From: an uncultured Chloroflexota bacterium
GTDB taxonomy: Bacteria > Chloroflexota > Chloroflexia > Chloroflexales > Roseiflexaceae
DNA length: 28,913 nt
Direction: 5' to 3'
Assembly (NCBI GenBank): GCA_937876225.1
Contig: CALFIC010000100.1
Location: 1 to 28,913 of the forward strand
Numbering within the stretch: position 1 is the stretch's first letter; each line of letters opens with the position of its first letter. Below, one piece after another: positions 7,455-16,205 of the stretch. The notes beneath the pieces are model-generated. The model made no database searches. It had not been told where the DNA came from and saw only the letters and a list, made by a program, of their open reading frames with translations. The position numbers were made by a program, and so were the translations under genes.

Positions 7455-7469
7455 GGTGCGAGATTTTTA

Positions 7470-8801
7470 TTAGGGGATCCATGTAATCGGTGACTGACTA
7501 TCGACGTGGTCGGTGAGTTTTTTGCTAGGCGTACCGGCACGTGGCCACAACCACAATTCGCCGGCTTCGTCGGCATGGCCGTATTCTTCGCTGGGTGGGA
7601 TGCCGGGGGACCAGAGGGGTGGCAACACTACGGCGAGGGCTTGACCATCGGGTTGCCAGGCATGGGCTTGGGCCCGCGCCTGGTTTTCACCAACGGCAGT
7701 GCCGGTGGCACTAAAAGTCCCTTCAGGGAGCGAGATGTCACGTTTGCCGGCAAAGTCAAACAAGGCGGCATCCCAGACATCCCAGCCACTCAAGCCACGG
7801 GCATCGCCGACGTCTTGGGTGCTGAGTGCATACGTGTCACCTTTGGGGCTGATACTGGTATAGCGGGCCCAACCAGCAAAGCTATTGAGTAAGGTTTGGG
7901 TGCCGTCGTGGGCATCGACGCTCATGAGGAGGTTGATGTCGACTTCGACCCGCATCCCCATAAAGACATGGTACATAATCGATTTGCTATCGGTACTCCA
8001 CAACGGGCGGTAGATGACCAAACCCGCTTTGGGATCGCCAGTATCTTTACCATCAGCGGTGACGGGGTCCCAGCCGTTGGCACCTTGGAGATTGACGAGG
8101 TGTAACTTGTTGCCTGCCGTAAACCCACTATCGGTTGACGAGGCATCGCTACGACTGGGGCGGGTTACATAGGCGATACGTTTGCCATCGGGGGATACGG
8201 CGGGGTCGCAACCATCGCCGATTTTTTGTTCTTGGGGATTGGCGAGGATGCGCATGGCCACACTCGCATCACGACAAAAAGTAGCCCACGTCAGCCAAGT
8301 AGTAGCTGGGGTAGCCTTGGTGGCGCTACTGGCATAGACAAAGCCACTACTGTCGGGCAACCAGGCAATGGTGGCAAAGGTGCGTTGGTCGTCAGTGAGT
8401 TGGGTGCTGGTGGTGGTGGCACGGTCGATGAGCCAGAGGCTGTCGAAATCGTTGTGTTTGACGGCGACGATTTGTTTGCCGTCAGGTGACACTGCAAAGT
8501 CGCTCACCCCTGCCAGAATCGGCCGGATAGTAGCGTTAGCGACACTATACGCCACGAGGTTGGTTTGTTGGAGGAACAAAATCTCACCGCCACTAGGCAT
8601 TGGTTGGAGGGTGGCGGCGGGTGTTTCGGTTATCGTAGTAGTGACGATGGGGGTGGCTTCTGCAACGGTGGGTGTGCTGCCATCGCCGACGACGGCGGTA
8701 TCAGTGGAGGCGGCTGTCGTAGGGGTTGCGTTATTTCCTTGGGGAACTGCGCAACTCATCAGACTACAAACGATGAATCCAAATAACAAAATGCGGCGCA
8801 T
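7470..8801 (-). CDS. Lipoprotein with TolB-like beta-propeller (PD40 repeats)
   Basis: Predicted membrane-anchored lipoprotein. The chosen ATG (8801) has AAGGAG 7 bases upstream and gives a signal peptide MRRILLFGFIVCSLMSC with lipobox LMSC (14-17). A longer frame reaching 8903 has no signal and no such site. After the lipid-modified Cys comes a Thr/Ala/Pro-rich linker of about 60 residues, then repeats of the PD40/WD40-like type found in TolB propellers: SPDGKQIVAV, PDSSGFVYAS, SPDGKRIAYV, and weaker later copies, ending LTDHVDSQSPITWIP. The length (443 residues) fits a six-bladed propeller. It is the last gene of an operon with an ABC-2 exporter and may be an extracytoplasmic partner of it, although co-transcription is the only evidence. 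Confidence 0.85.
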   Translation of the reverse strand: MRRILLFGFIVCSLMSCAVPQGNNATPTTAASTDTAVVGDGSTPTVAEATPIVTTTITETPAATLQPMPSGGEILFLQQTNLVAYSVANATIRPILAGVSDFAVSPDGKQIVAVKHNDFDSLWLIDRATTTSTQLTDDQRTFATIAWLPDSSGFVYASSATKATPATTWLTWATFCRDASVAMRILANPQEQKIGDGCDPAVSPDGKRIAYVTRPSRSDASSTDSGFTAGNKLHLVNLQGANGWDPVTADGKDTGDPKAGLVIYRPLWSTDSKSIMYHVFMGMRVEVDINLLMSVDAHDGTQTLLNSFAGWARYTSISPKGDTYALSTQDVGDARGLSGWDVWDAALFDFAGKRDISLPEGTFSATGTAVGENQARAQAHAWQPDGQALAVVLPPLWSPGIPPSEEYGHADEAGELWLWPRAGTPSKKLTDHVDSQSPITWIP

Positions 8802-8826
8802 AGAGGTACTCCTTTTAATTGTTGCG

Positions 8827-9690
8827 TTATGATCGAGTGCGCATTGGCCATATGCGTCGCATGGCTGCCACAATAAATGCAATACTAATAATCCATGATT
8901 CAATGATGCCGATAATCCATGTGGCTGGTAGGGTAATGGTAACGCCTTTGATGTTCACCACATGGGTCCAGATTTGTTGTTGATGGATGGCGGTATCAGT
9001 AAAGTACATGGCAATGAATGGATGCGCCGCGAGACCGATATTGGCGACGGCGTCGAGTACTGCGGTGTCATTCAAAAACTGGGCCCAGATGGTGGGAATC
9101 GTGACAGCGAGTAATGGCAACCCGAACACAAATCCCAGTACCGTCGCCAGGGCGAATCCAATTGCCGTCAAGGGTGTATTGGCACGGGTTGACCAATAAA
9201 TCCCACAACAGGTAAACAACAACACACTCGCACAAATGATGGCGTACATGATGAATAATTCGCCTAAATCGACACCACCCATCAAAAAGGTCATTGCAAT
9301 CAGGGGTGTCATCGCACTTAGGAGTAACCCGCAGTAGGCCAGGGTGGCCAAGATTTTGCCGAAAATAATCGTACCGGCACTGAGTTGTGAGGTCAGCAAG
9401 AGATCAAAGGTTTGGCGTTCACGTTCACCAGCGATACTCCCCGCGGCCATCACAGGTGCCATGATGGTGAGGATGGCCATGGCGGTGACAATCAAGGTGA
9501 AAAACACCGTATTACCGACGGTGTTGTTGCCACTTGACTGCCCATTTGATGACAGGTATGAGGCGGTATATACCAGTAATGCCGTACCTGCGACTGCCGT
9601 CAAAAATCCTACTAACAACCAAAAGGCACGTGGGGTACGCATGCGCCCACGTAATTCACGGATGAGAATCGGATTGATTTCGCGGTGCAT
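8827..9690 (-). CDS. ABC-2 type transporter permease
   Basis: Membrane subunit of an ABC exporter, working with the ATPase encoded 8 bases upstream. The protein (287 residues) begins with a cytoplasmic helix INPILIRELRGRMRTPR typical of ABC-2 permeases, followed by about six membrane segments. The short motif AGERERQTFDLLLTSQLS, between segments 2 and 3, is the family's coupling-helix region (GERE-x-x-T-x-E/D-x-L-L). The ATG at 9690 has AGGAG 5 bases upstream. The in-frame GTG two codons earlier overlaps that site and is unlikely. Substrate unknown. Confidence 0.88.
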   Translation of the reverse strand: MHREINPILIRELRGRMRTPRAFWLLVGFLTAVAGTALLVYTASYLSSNGQSSGNNTVGNTVFFTLIVTAMAILTIMAPVMAAGSIAGERERQTFDLLLTSQLSAGTIIFGKILATLAYCGLLLSAMTPLIAMTFLMGGVDLGELFIMYAIICASVLLFTCCGIYWSTRANTPLTAIGFALATVLGFVFGLPLLAVTIPTIWAQFLNDTAVLDAVANIGLAAHPFIAMYFTDTAIHQQQIWTHVVNIKGVTITLPATWIIGIIESWIISIAFIVAAMRRIWPMRTRS

Positions 9691-9698
9691 ATGCACTC

Positions 9699-10622
9699 CT
9701 AGTTGAGTCCTGCGGTGACCTGCAAAAACGTGCGCTCGAGAGTATTGGCTTCGCTGGAAAATTGTTGAACGGGGATGTTGTGCTCGATACAGGCCTTGAG
9801 TAATTGGGCTTGGGCGGCGTCATCGCCATTCATCTGCACGATATAGTGCGTCGGCAATTGAGGGTCGACGCTAATGGTGTAATTAAAATGCGTGACCAAG
9901 GCGTACAGCGCTGGCGTGGGAGCTAGTGTTTGAATGACGATGCGACGTGATTGTTGGGCACTGAGAAGTGCGGTGAGCGTGTCGTACGCCACCAATTTAC
10001 CCTGTTCGAGGATGATGAGGTGGGTACATAAATCGGCCAAATCTGACAAAATATGTGAGCTAATCAAGATGGTTTTGCCTTGATCATGCAATTCATGGAG
10101 CAAGGCGCGTAGTTCAATGCGGGCGCGCGGGTCAAGCCCACTAGCTGGCTCGTCGAGGACAAGTACTTGGGGGTCGTGAAGCAAGGCACGGGCGAGGCTG
10201 AGGCGTTGCGCCATGCCACGTGACAAACTCATCACCAGTGCGTCACGTTTGGTTTGCAGATCAACTAGACCCAGTAAATCGTTAATCAAGGCAGGGCGTG
10301 TTGCGACCGGGATGTGATAGCACCGGGCATAAAAGTCGAGGTATTCGGCGGCAGTCATCGCCTCGTAGACCCCAAAGGTATCAGGCATATAGCCAATCAT
10401 GCGCCTGACGAGGTGTGGTTGGGCTGTGACTGATATGCCATCGATCGACACATCACCACTCGTGGGGGTAATCAAGGTGGTCAGCAGGCGCATACTGGTG
10501 GTTTTGCCGGCGCCATTAGGACCAATCAATCCTACCGTGGCGCCGGTGGGGATAGTACAGTCGAGTCCATCGAGGGCACAGAAATCACCGTAGAGTTTGC
10601 GTAATTTATCAAATACAATCAC
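9699..10622 (-). CDS. ABC transporter ATP-binding protein
   Basis: Nucleotide-binding subunit of an ABC-2 exporter. Seen: Walker A GPNGAGKTT (34-42), signature LSRGMAQRLSLARAL (133-147, LSRGM in place of LSGGQ), Walker B VLVLDEPASGLDP (153-165) and switch His190 in ILISSH. The Q-loop position reads GYMPDTFGVYE, with Asp where Gln is usual, a variant I recall from related exporters. A C-terminal domain of about 80 residues follows. The start is GTG with GAGGAG 6 bases upstream. The gene sits between a methyltransferase and the permease in one minus-strand operon. Confidence 0.93.
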   Translation of the reverse strand: MIVFDKLRKLYGDFCALDGLDCTIPTGATVGLIGPNGAGKTTSMRLLTTLITPTSGDVSIDGISVTAQPHLVRRMIGYMPDTFGVYEAMTAAEYLDFYARCYHIPVATRPALINDLLGLVDLQTKRDALVMSLSRGMAQRLSLARALLHDPQVLVLDEPASGLDPRARIELRALLHELHDQGKTILISSHILSDLADLCTHLIILEQGKLVAYDTLTALLSAQQSRRIVIQTLAPTPALYALVTHFNYTISVDPQLPTHYIVQMNGDDAAQAQLLKACIEHNIPVQQFSSEANTLERTFLQVTAGLN

Positions 10623-10649
10623 GATTATCTCCTCGGTTTGCCATATCGG

Positions 10650-11270
10650 TTAGGCCATTTCGTTGCGACGGAGCACGTAGACGACCAAATCGCATACACC
10701 ACTGACTAGGGTATTACTCCGCTCGATACGGAAGTAGGGCTCCATCAAGCGTTGATAATGACTGACGCTACGAATATTGTCGCCACGGTCGAGCCAATGC
10801 ATGGCCCGCCCGAATACATTCCAACGGTTTTGGGTGGGGATGTCTTCGACCATCAAAATTGTACCGTCTTTACGCAGGACGCGGTGTAATTCGGCCGCAG
10901 CCCGTTGCACAAAGGCATCGTCAAGATGATGAAATACGCCCATTATCAATACCGCATCAAAACAGGCATCGGTATAGCCCAATTGATCGCCACTCATGAC
11001 ACTGACGGCACTGCCGTAGCGTTTGCGGGCGTAGCGCACATAGTGTGGCGCAATGTCGAAGCCCACATAGCGCTCGGCAGGGAAGCTCCGGGCAAACTGA
11101 CCAGTGCCGCTGCCATAATCGAGGAATCGTCGTGTTTGATCGCCGCCAAAGGGCTGTAATTCACGTTCGATAAGTTGGTAATCTGCCACGAAGCCGAATT
11201 CGGCTATACTGCGGAAAATGTTCCATAATACGGGCTGCCGCGCCACCATATTGAGGAGTTCTTGAATCAT
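10650..11270 (-). CDS. Class I SAM-dependent methyltransferase
   Basis: Probable small-molecule or lipid methyltransferase. The SAM site motif I is FLDYGSGTGQFA (49-60). Motif II acidic residue is in YVGFDIAPHYVRYA, and VLIMGVFHHLDD and LHRVLRKDGTILMVED are the usual motifs IV to VI of the Methyltransf_11 type. At 206 residues it is a bare catalytic domain. Its ATG follows the stop of the upstream methyltransferase with no gap (TAAATG), and GGAG sits inside the previous gene. The substrate is unknown. Adjacency to an ABC-2 exporter suggests, weakly, modification of an exported compound. Confidence 0.85.
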   Translation of the reverse strand: MIQELLNMVARQPVLWNIFRSIAEFGFVADYQLIERELQPFGGDQTRRFLDYGSGTGQFARSFPAERYVGFDIAPHYVRYARKRYGSAVSVMSGDQLGYTDACFDAVLIMGVFHHLDDAFVQRAAAELHRVLRKDGTILMVEDIPTQNRWNVFGRAMHWLDRGDNIRSVSHYQRLMEPYFRIERSNTLVSGVCDLVVYVLRRNEMA

Positions 11271-12029
11271 TTACTGCTCCGTTTGTGAAGTCATGGGGCG
11301 TTGCGCCAGACATAATAATGATACCCCAATCGGTAACTGCACGCCAATCTGTAGTAAACGTGCTTCGATTCCCAATGCCGTTAACCCTAGTCGATTGACG
11401 AATGGCGACGGTAATTGTAAATCGGATTGGGTAGAAACATCAGCGCTCCGGCGCTCGGTCACTCGTTGGATTAGTGCCATGGGAAAGAGGAGTGCGTTGA
11501 TGTAGCTCGATTTTTTGACTACAAAGCCAGCTGCTACGACTCGCTCAATCATTTGTTGATGCGTATAGCGCCGTTCGCTGTGCACGCGGGTATCGTGATG
11601 CCCACGTAACCACTCAAATGCCGGCAAGCGCAACAATAGTAGCCCACCGGGCTTGAGCACCCGTAAGCATTCACGCAAGGCTCCCACATCGTCACGTACC
11701 CCTTTGTGATAAATCACTTCGAAGCTGGTAACGAGATCGAATGACGCATCGGCAAAGGGGATTGCTTCAATCGACGCTTGGGCGACTGGTAGATTAGATT
11801 GGACAGCGTAAGCGCAGGCTGTGGCTGAATAATCGAAGCCGATTGGATTGCCGTAGCGACGGAGCCACGTTAAGTTGCCACCGGTTCCGCACCCGGCATC
11901 GAGGATGCGGCGTGGGATAGTGCTAGCCGGCATATTGGCAATCCACGCATCGGCAATTTGACGCATACCCACATACCACCACAAGGTATGTTCGACATGT
12001 GCCATTACTTCGTATTCGAGCCGTTCCAT
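11271..12029 (-). CDS. Class I SAM-dependent methyltransferase
   Basis: First gene of the five-gene minus-strand operon. The 252-residue protein has motif I ILDAGCGTGGNL (42-53), the acidic residue in PIGFDYSATACAYA, FDLVTSFEVIYH, and LRVLKPGGLLLLRLPAFEW, all typical of Methyltransf_11/25 enzymes. The N-terminal MERLEYEVMAHVEHTLWWYVG (positions 1-21) has the HxxWWYxGMR pattern common in glycan- and polyketide-linked methyltransferases. AAGGAG lies 6 bases before the ATG. It shares the SAM fold with the next gene but is not a close copy of it. The substrate is unknown. Confidence 0.87.
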   Translation of the reverse strand: MERLEYEVMAHVEHTLWWYVGMRQIADAWIANMPASTIPRRILDAGCGTGGNLTWLRRYGNPIGFDYSATACAYAVQSNLPVAQASIEAIPFADASFDLVTSFEVIYHKGVRDDVGALRECLRVLKPGGLLLLRLPAFEWLRGHHDTRVHSERRYTHQQMIERVVAAGFVVKKSSYINALLFPMALIQRVTERRSADVSTQSDLQLPSPFVNRLGLTALGIEARLLQIGVQLPIGVSLLCLAQRPMTSQTEQ

Positions 12030-12043
12030 CCCGTACTCCTTGG

Positions 12044-12062
12044 TATATCAGTCCTTGATATA
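12044..12062. promoter_or_regulatory. Inverted repeat in divergent promoter region
   Basis: A perfect inverted repeat TATATCA-GTCCT-TGATATA lies between the divergent methyltransferase operon and the DUF507 gene. It abuts the -35 box of the plus-strand promoter (12063) and lies just before the minus-strand ribosome binding site. It could be an operator or a leader hairpin. Confidence 0.4.
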
Positions 12063-12091
12063 TTGACGAATAACAGATTACCACATAGACT
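12063..12091 (+). promoter_or_regulatory. Probable sigma70-type promoter of the DUF507 gene
   Basis: TTGACG (12063-12068), 17-base spacer, TAGACT (12086-12091). Five of six and four of six consensus bases match. The ATG is 40 bases downstream of the -10 box, preceded by GGGGG at 5 bases. Confidence 0.55.
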
Positions 12092-12131
12092 GTGTGTATG
12101 TGGCCGTATCCATGTAGTATAGGGGGTCGCT

Positions 12132-12416
12132 ATGCGCCTGTCTCCAGCCAAAGTAGCTGTATATGCCGAAGGTTTGGTCGATGTGCTCGCCGATACCGAT
12201 GGCGTGTTGTTTGATTGTGACGACGCCGATTTGCGCGTTGCAATCAACGAAATAATCACCGATGAACTCATGATCGAAGAACGACTCGACGCCGAATTGC
12301 ACGATTTGCTCCAAAAAAACGCCCACTACGAAATCGCTATGCGCCGCGTCAACTATGACGAACTCTTCAAAAAAGCCAAAATACAAGAAATTCGTAAACG
12401 AAGAATTGTGCTGTAA
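12132..12416 (+). CDS. DUF507 family protein
   Basis: Small conserved protein of unknown function. The N-terminus MRLSPAKVAVYAEGLVD, the acidic middle (DDADLRVAINEIITDELMIEERLD) written here only as positions 47-70, and the basic end KIQEIRKRRIVL are the usual pattern of DUF507, a family of about 90 residues seen in Chloroflexota, Aquificota and deltaproteobacteria. Predicted all-helical and cytoplasmic. It is a single gene on the plus strand with its own promoter and a hairpin terminator, divergent from the methyltransferase operon and convergent with the pyrK-like gene. Confidence 0.8.
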   Translation: MRLSPAKVAVYAEGLVDVLADTDGVLFDCDDADLRVAINEIITDELMIEERLDAELHDLLQKNAHYEIAMRRVNYDELFKKAKIQEIRKRRIVL

Positions 12417-12442
12417 CAGGCACGCTCAATCTCGTAATACGC

Positions 12443-12470
12443 TGCCACACAACCGCAATGTTGTGTGGCA
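12443..12470. terminator. Hairpin terminator between convergent DUF507 and pyrK-like genes
   Basis: A perfect 11-bp stem (TGCCACACAAC at 12443-12453 and GTTGTGTGGCA at 12460-12470) with a 6-base loop. It lies 27 bases after the DUF507 stop and 23 bases past the end of the pyrK-like gene. The flanking sequence is AT-rich, with TTTTTT about 20 bases further on the plus strand, so a direct U-run is lacking. Confidence 0.65.
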
Positions 12471-12493
12471 TATAATTATACACTGTGTATTTT

Positions 12494-13258
12494 TTACAAC
12501 ACATGTACTCCAAACCACGGCCCAACCTGGCATGCCAAGCGCGGACCGTGGCGGGTTTGGACGCGGCATTGCTGGCAGGCCATACTCGCACAGGGCAACG
12601 AGGTCGTTGGCATGGCAGTGGCTACATATTTGCCGCCGCGTAAGCGAATTTGGCGGATCATTTGTACGAGCGTGGTAGCCATGGGGGCACTTGCGGCAAT
12701 GAAAATTTGATCTGCCCAGCGGATTAATTCAGGCAAGCGTTTCTCGGCAACGCGCAAAATATTCTCGGGCCCAGCCAGATATTCCACATCGGTTGCTAAT
12801 AATTGGGGTAGTACATACCATTGGGGTGCCATGTCGCCGGCAATCAAGGTGACGCTGGTATGGCGTTGTTGCAAGGCATTGACCATCCCTAGGAGCCGGA
12901 TTGTCCCCTCGGATTGGCCGATGCACAATGCGGTGCCCCGTTCACCGAGTGGTTGCGGGAGTTTGCCGTGGGGACCATGACACCACACACTACTCCCTAC
13001 CGCTTGCTGTGCCAACCAACGCCAGCCGTCGTCTTGGTGCGGTGCAATTACTAGCCCAATTCGCCCCAGTTTGGCATCGACGCTGGCGGGGAAGCTGGCC
13101 CGCAACAGGTGGCGTTGTGGGCGTTGGGGATCGTCACACAAGAGTTGTAAGTATTGTCCGGGGTGCCAGTTGGCTGCCAGATTATGTGACTCAAAAGCGA
13201 CCCAGTGTAGGTTGCCGATGGGACGTGATTCACAGATAGTCAAGGTGTGTTGGCGCAT
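12494..13258 (-). CDS. pyrK: PyrK-like dihydroorotate dehydrogenase electron-transfer subunit
   Basis: Ferredoxin-reductase-like flavoprotein with a C-terminal 2Fe-2S cluster, as in PyrK, which passes electrons from dihydroorotate dehydrogenase B to NAD. Seen: a flavin-barrel HPGQYLQLL (32-40), RHLLRAS (49-55) at the flavin motif, CHGPHGKL (93-100), and the cluster Cys223, 228, 231 and 243 in the PyrK pattern C-x4-C-x2-C-x11-C followed by QVGPWF. The NAD-site glycine motif is weak (CIGQSEGTIRLLG). Length 254 is normal. AAAGG lies 7 bases before ATG. No pyrD is in the window, and three non-pyrimidine genes separate it from pyrC. Another ferredoxin-reductase relative is possible, but the C-terminal cluster fits PyrK best. 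Confidence 0.75.
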   Translation of the reverse strand: MRQHTLTICESRPIGNLHWVAFESHNLAANWHPGQYLQLLCDDPQRPQRHLLRASFPASVDAKLGRIGLVIAPHQDDGWRWLAQQAVGSSVWCHGPHGKLPQPLGERGTALCIGQSEGTIRLLGMVNALQQRHTSVTLIAGDMAPQWYVLPQLLATDVEYLAGPENILRVAEKRLPELIRWADQIFIAASAPMATTLVQMIRQIRLRGGKYVATAMPTTSLPCASMACQQCRVQTRHGPRLACQVGPWFGVHVL

Positions 13259-13322
13259 GCATCAGCCTTTGGATGGCGTAATCGTGATTGGTCGTTCTTG
13301 TCATTGTAGCCGGTTTGCCCCA

Positions 13323-14228
13323 CTACAAAAACAAGCGCTGGCCGGCAAACAAGGCATGGATGCTGGCACGCTCTTCGTCGCTTGGTCCGTGGCCATCACA
13401 AAACGCAATGTTGCGCGTCAATTGTGCGGGCACGGCGGCGCCGGTCAGGGTCACAGCGATATCGTCACAGGTCAGGCTATAGCGCATGGCCGGCTCGACA
13501 AAACCGTGTGGGCCTGGTTGGCGTAAATGAGCGATTTGGGCTTTACGGCGTTCGGCCTCTGCCAATAATTCGTGGTCGTCGCGTAAAAAGGGCGCCGGCA
13601 TGTCCGTCATGATTCCCATGCCCAACGGGCTGCCGTTGATGACCCCCATGCGGTGTTCCTGTGTCAATGCAAAAAAATCACCCTGCATGGTGGTATCAAT
13701 CAGCATATAACGACAAAACGTCAAGACGGTGTCAATCTGCCCCGTCTGGATATAGGGGACTAACACCGATAGATCGCGGCCATTGACGCCGATAGCGCGT
13801 ACTTTGCCCGCTTTTTTGAGGTCGAGGAAGGCCGCAATACAGCCGTTCATAGCAACATCAAAGGTCGTGGTTTCGGCTTCGTGGAGCTGAATCAGGTCGA
13901 TGTAATCAGTCTGGAGGCGTTGCAGGCTGGCTTCGACGCTGGCCATGGTGGTGGCGTAATCGTAGGGGGTGCCACGCATGACCGCTTTGGTCGCCAAAAA
14001 AACCTGCTGGCGTTTGCCTTTGAGCGCCACTCCAAAGCGGCGCTCACTTTCGCCGAGCCCATACTGGGCCGCGGTGTCGAGATAGTTGATGCCGGCATCA
14101 ATGGCGGCGTGGATGACGTGGGTGGCTTGCGATTCGGGCACATCACCGAATTCATTGCCGATGGCGGCGCCCCCTAACCCTAGCCGTGACACGCGCCAGC
14201 CGGTACGCCCCAATGTGCTGTATTGCAT
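13323..14228 (-). CDS. Aldo/keto reductase, L-galactose/L-fucose dehydrogenase-like
   Basis: NAD(P)-dependent sugar oxidoreductase of the aldo/keto reductase fold. The catalytic tetrad is present: Asp51 (NYLDTA), Tyr56 (AAQYG), Lys81 (LATK) and His116 (LIQLHE). The middle and end (VLTFCRYMLIDTT, GVINGSPLGMGIMT, AMRYSLTCDDIAVTLTGA) resemble plant L-galactose dehydrogenase and bacterial L-fucose (6-deoxy-L-galactose) dehydrogenases more than general stress reductases. 301 residues, full length. GAGGAT lies 3 bases before ATG, and the gene follows the large toroid-like protein by 11 bases, so they are co-transcribed. An oxidation of L-fucose or a related sugar to its lactone is inferred and not shown. 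Confidence 0.85.
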   Translation of the reverse strand: MQYSTLGRTGWRVSRLGLGGAAIGNEFGDVPESQATHVIHAAIDAGINYLDTAAQYGLGESERRFGVALKGKRQQVFLATKAVMRGTPYDYATTMASVEASLQRLQTDYIDLIQLHEAETTTFDVAMNGCIAAFLDLKKAGKVRAIGVNGRDLSVLVPYIQTGQIDTVLTFCRYMLIDTTMQGDFFALTQEHRMGVINGSPLGMGIMTDMPAPFLRDDHELLAEAERRKAQIAHLRQPGPHGFVEPAMRYSLTCDDIAVTLTGAAVPAQLTRNIAFCDGHGPSDEERASIHALFAGQRLFL

Positions 14229-14239
14229 ACGATCCTCAT

Positions 14240-16120
14240 TTAGGCTTGACGGCTACGAATCAATTGGTCGTCGTGGCGTGGGTCGTGCCACGGCGTGACA
14301 TAACTCGGGGCATGTTGGTAGCGTTGTACCGTGAGGGTGAGTGTGGCGCCACTGCCTGGCGCAATGTCGATGTCGAGCCATTGACTGTCGACAGCGGTGT
14401 GGTTTTCGCCCCAGGTGACGTGAGTAATCTGATGCTCGGCGAAACTGCCGGCTTGGATGCTGACGGATTGCAGACGTACCGTGTCGCTATTCACCACTGT
14501 CAGCGTAATTGTTTTTTGATCAAAATGTGAAACTAAGGCTGACACCCCTGGCGGTAACCCGGGGCGGCGGCGCTGGGCGTCGTAATAGCGCACTTGGGCA
14601 AATTGCAAGCCGCCGTGCGAGATGTGCATGGGGGCGCCGAGGGTCAGTTGCAACAGGCCTTCCACGCAGACCGGGGTCAATTCTTGCCAGGCGTGGATGG
14701 GATCGACGTGCATGTTGATGTTTAGCCCGCTGATATCGAGCTCACTGATGTCGTGCCACTGGTGGGGGTCGCCGATAGGCGAGTACATTTTGGTCAGCTG
14801 ATCGCTGACCAATTGCTGGTTGGCCGCCAAGATTTGGCTGGGGTAGTCGGGGAATTGGCCTTGGATGTATTGGAACCAGGGCAGGGTGTTGTTGATGTAG
14901 TGTTTGCCAATCCCTACTCGGATTTCGTTCCAATCGCTTTGGCGGGGGATGCGCATCACCCGCGCCAAGTCTTGGTCGGCCAGTGAGGCATACCACAGAT
15001 AAATGGGGTATTTGTGTAAGGGTGGGCGATAGTCGCCCCAGCCGGCATCGAAGTGGCGGTAGGGCACCATGAAGGTGCCATCGACATCGCGCCCGAGTGC
15101 CCAGTTGGCATCGAGCTGTTGGCGCGCCAGTTGGAGCCAGGATTCGTCGCCAGTGAGGAGCAAGGCGTTCATACAGGCATTGGTGATGGGCTCGATGATG
15201 GTCATGAAGCCGTGGGGCCAGCGCCAGCCATAATAGCCGCCCCACCACTTGCCGTCGAGGTATTCGCCCACCTGCCCCGTCAAGCCCACGTTGTCGGGGA
15301 TGATGCCGCCGTTGGCGTCGGTCCGAGCGGCCCAGGTGTGCAGGTACTCGAGCACCCATTGGCGGTGAGCGGTATCGCCACTATACAAAAACGCATGGGT
15401 AATTAGCCCACTGGTGTTGAGGTTGAGCGGTACGTCGCCACGATTCATGCGTTGGTTCATTGTGGCGATGAGGTCGGCATAAATCGTATCGTCGCTCCAA
15501 TGACACAAGCGACTGGCAAAATCGGTATTGATGATGTCTTCGTACGGGGGCAAATAGTGGTCGAGTACGACGCGGTGGGTGGTCCAGTCTTCGGGGGTAA
15601 CGACGAAGCGTGGCCCGCGACTGCCGGTGAGTGGTGAGCGGATTAGGTGGAAGGTGGGGTCGTAATTGGGGGCAAGTGGGTCAGTGCCGTTGTACATATT
15701 GGCGAATTTGGCGGCGCGTTGTTGTTCTTTGCGTTGGCTCGGATCGGCCAGCCCGAGGAAGTAGATATATAAATAGCCTTCGCCGTGATGCATCCAGTCG
15801 TAGTAGGCGGTGAATTCGCGGTCGATTTGGCCATATTCTGTCCATTGCCAGGTGATGCCATCCCAGATGCGGCGGGCTTCGGGCAATAACCAATCGTCGC
15901 CCCCCAACATGTAGAGCAACGCGAGTTGCATAAATCCTTCGTAGGGATCGTCGCTACCATCCATACCGGGCCAGTAATTGCGCCAGTACAAGGTGCCATC
16001 GGGGCGCACATAGCGGTCGACGAATTGGCGGGCGGCATCGTTGAGTTGGGCAATTAGGGTGCGTTGTTGGATGGCCCAGATGGGCGCAGTCATGGGGGTG
16101 TCGATACGAATGGTGGGCAT
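14240..16120 (-). CDS. Large uncharacterised protein, probable alpha/alpha-toroid glycan-active enzyme
   Basis: I do not recognise a named family. The 626-residue protein has no signal peptide. Residues 1-500 are rich in Trp, Tyr and His and hold helix pairs of the six-hairpin glycosidase type, such as ALLYMLGGDDWLLPEARRIW, GRDVDGTFMVPYRHFDAGWG and WWGGYYGWRWPHGF; Asp/Glu residues near these aromatic patches could be catalytic. A beta-rich tail follows (about 525-610, TITLTVVNSDTVRLQSVSI), as in many glycoside hydrolases and lyases. ATG at 16120 has AAAGGAT 5 bases upstream; the earlier in-frame GTG is not supported. It lies between a RhaM-like mutarotase candidate and a sugar dehydrogenase, which suggests an intracellular step in glycan use. 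Confidence 0.7.
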   Translation of the reverse strand: MPTIRIDTPMTAPIWAIQQRTLIAQLNDAARQFVDRYVRPDGTLYWRNYWPGMDGSDDPYEGFMQLALLYMLGGDDWLLPEARRIWDGITWQWTEYGQIDREFTAYYDWMHHGEGYLYIYFLGLADPSQRKEQQRAAKFANMYNGTDPLAPNYDPTFHLIRSPLTGSRGPRFVVTPEDWTTHRVVLDHYLPPYEDIINTDFASRLCHWSDDTIYADLIATMNQRMNRGDVPLNLNTSGLITHAFLYSGDTAHRQWVLEYLHTWAARTDANGGIIPDNVGLTGQVGEYLDGKWWGGYYGWRWPHGFMTIIEPITNACMNALLLTGDESWLQLARQQLDANWALGRDVDGTFMVPYRHFDAGWGDYRPPLHKYPIYLWYASLADQDLARVMRIPRQSDWNEIRVGIGKHYINNTLPWFQYIQGQFPDYPSQILAANQQLVSDQLTKMYSPIGDPHQWHDISELDISGLNINMHVDPIHAWQELTPVCVEGLLQLTLGAPMHISHGGLQFAQVRYYDAQRRRPGLPPGVSALVSHFDQKTITLTVVNSDTVRLQSVSIQAGSFAEHQITHVTWGENHTAVDSQWLDIDIAPGSGATLTLTVQRYQHAPSYVTPWHDPRHDDQLIRSRQA

Positions 16121-16205
16121 GAGAAATCCTTTGCACACAGCAGTGGGTGAAGGGAATTGATGAGGTCTATTGTACCTGGGTTACTGGCGTGGTGTGGCGA
16201 TAAAC

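Noticed and set aside
14742..15359. A 205-codon minus-strand frame inside the 626-residue gene
   Set aside because: It is Arg/His/Pro-rich, a frame shadow of the real gene, which has a good start site and coherent composition.
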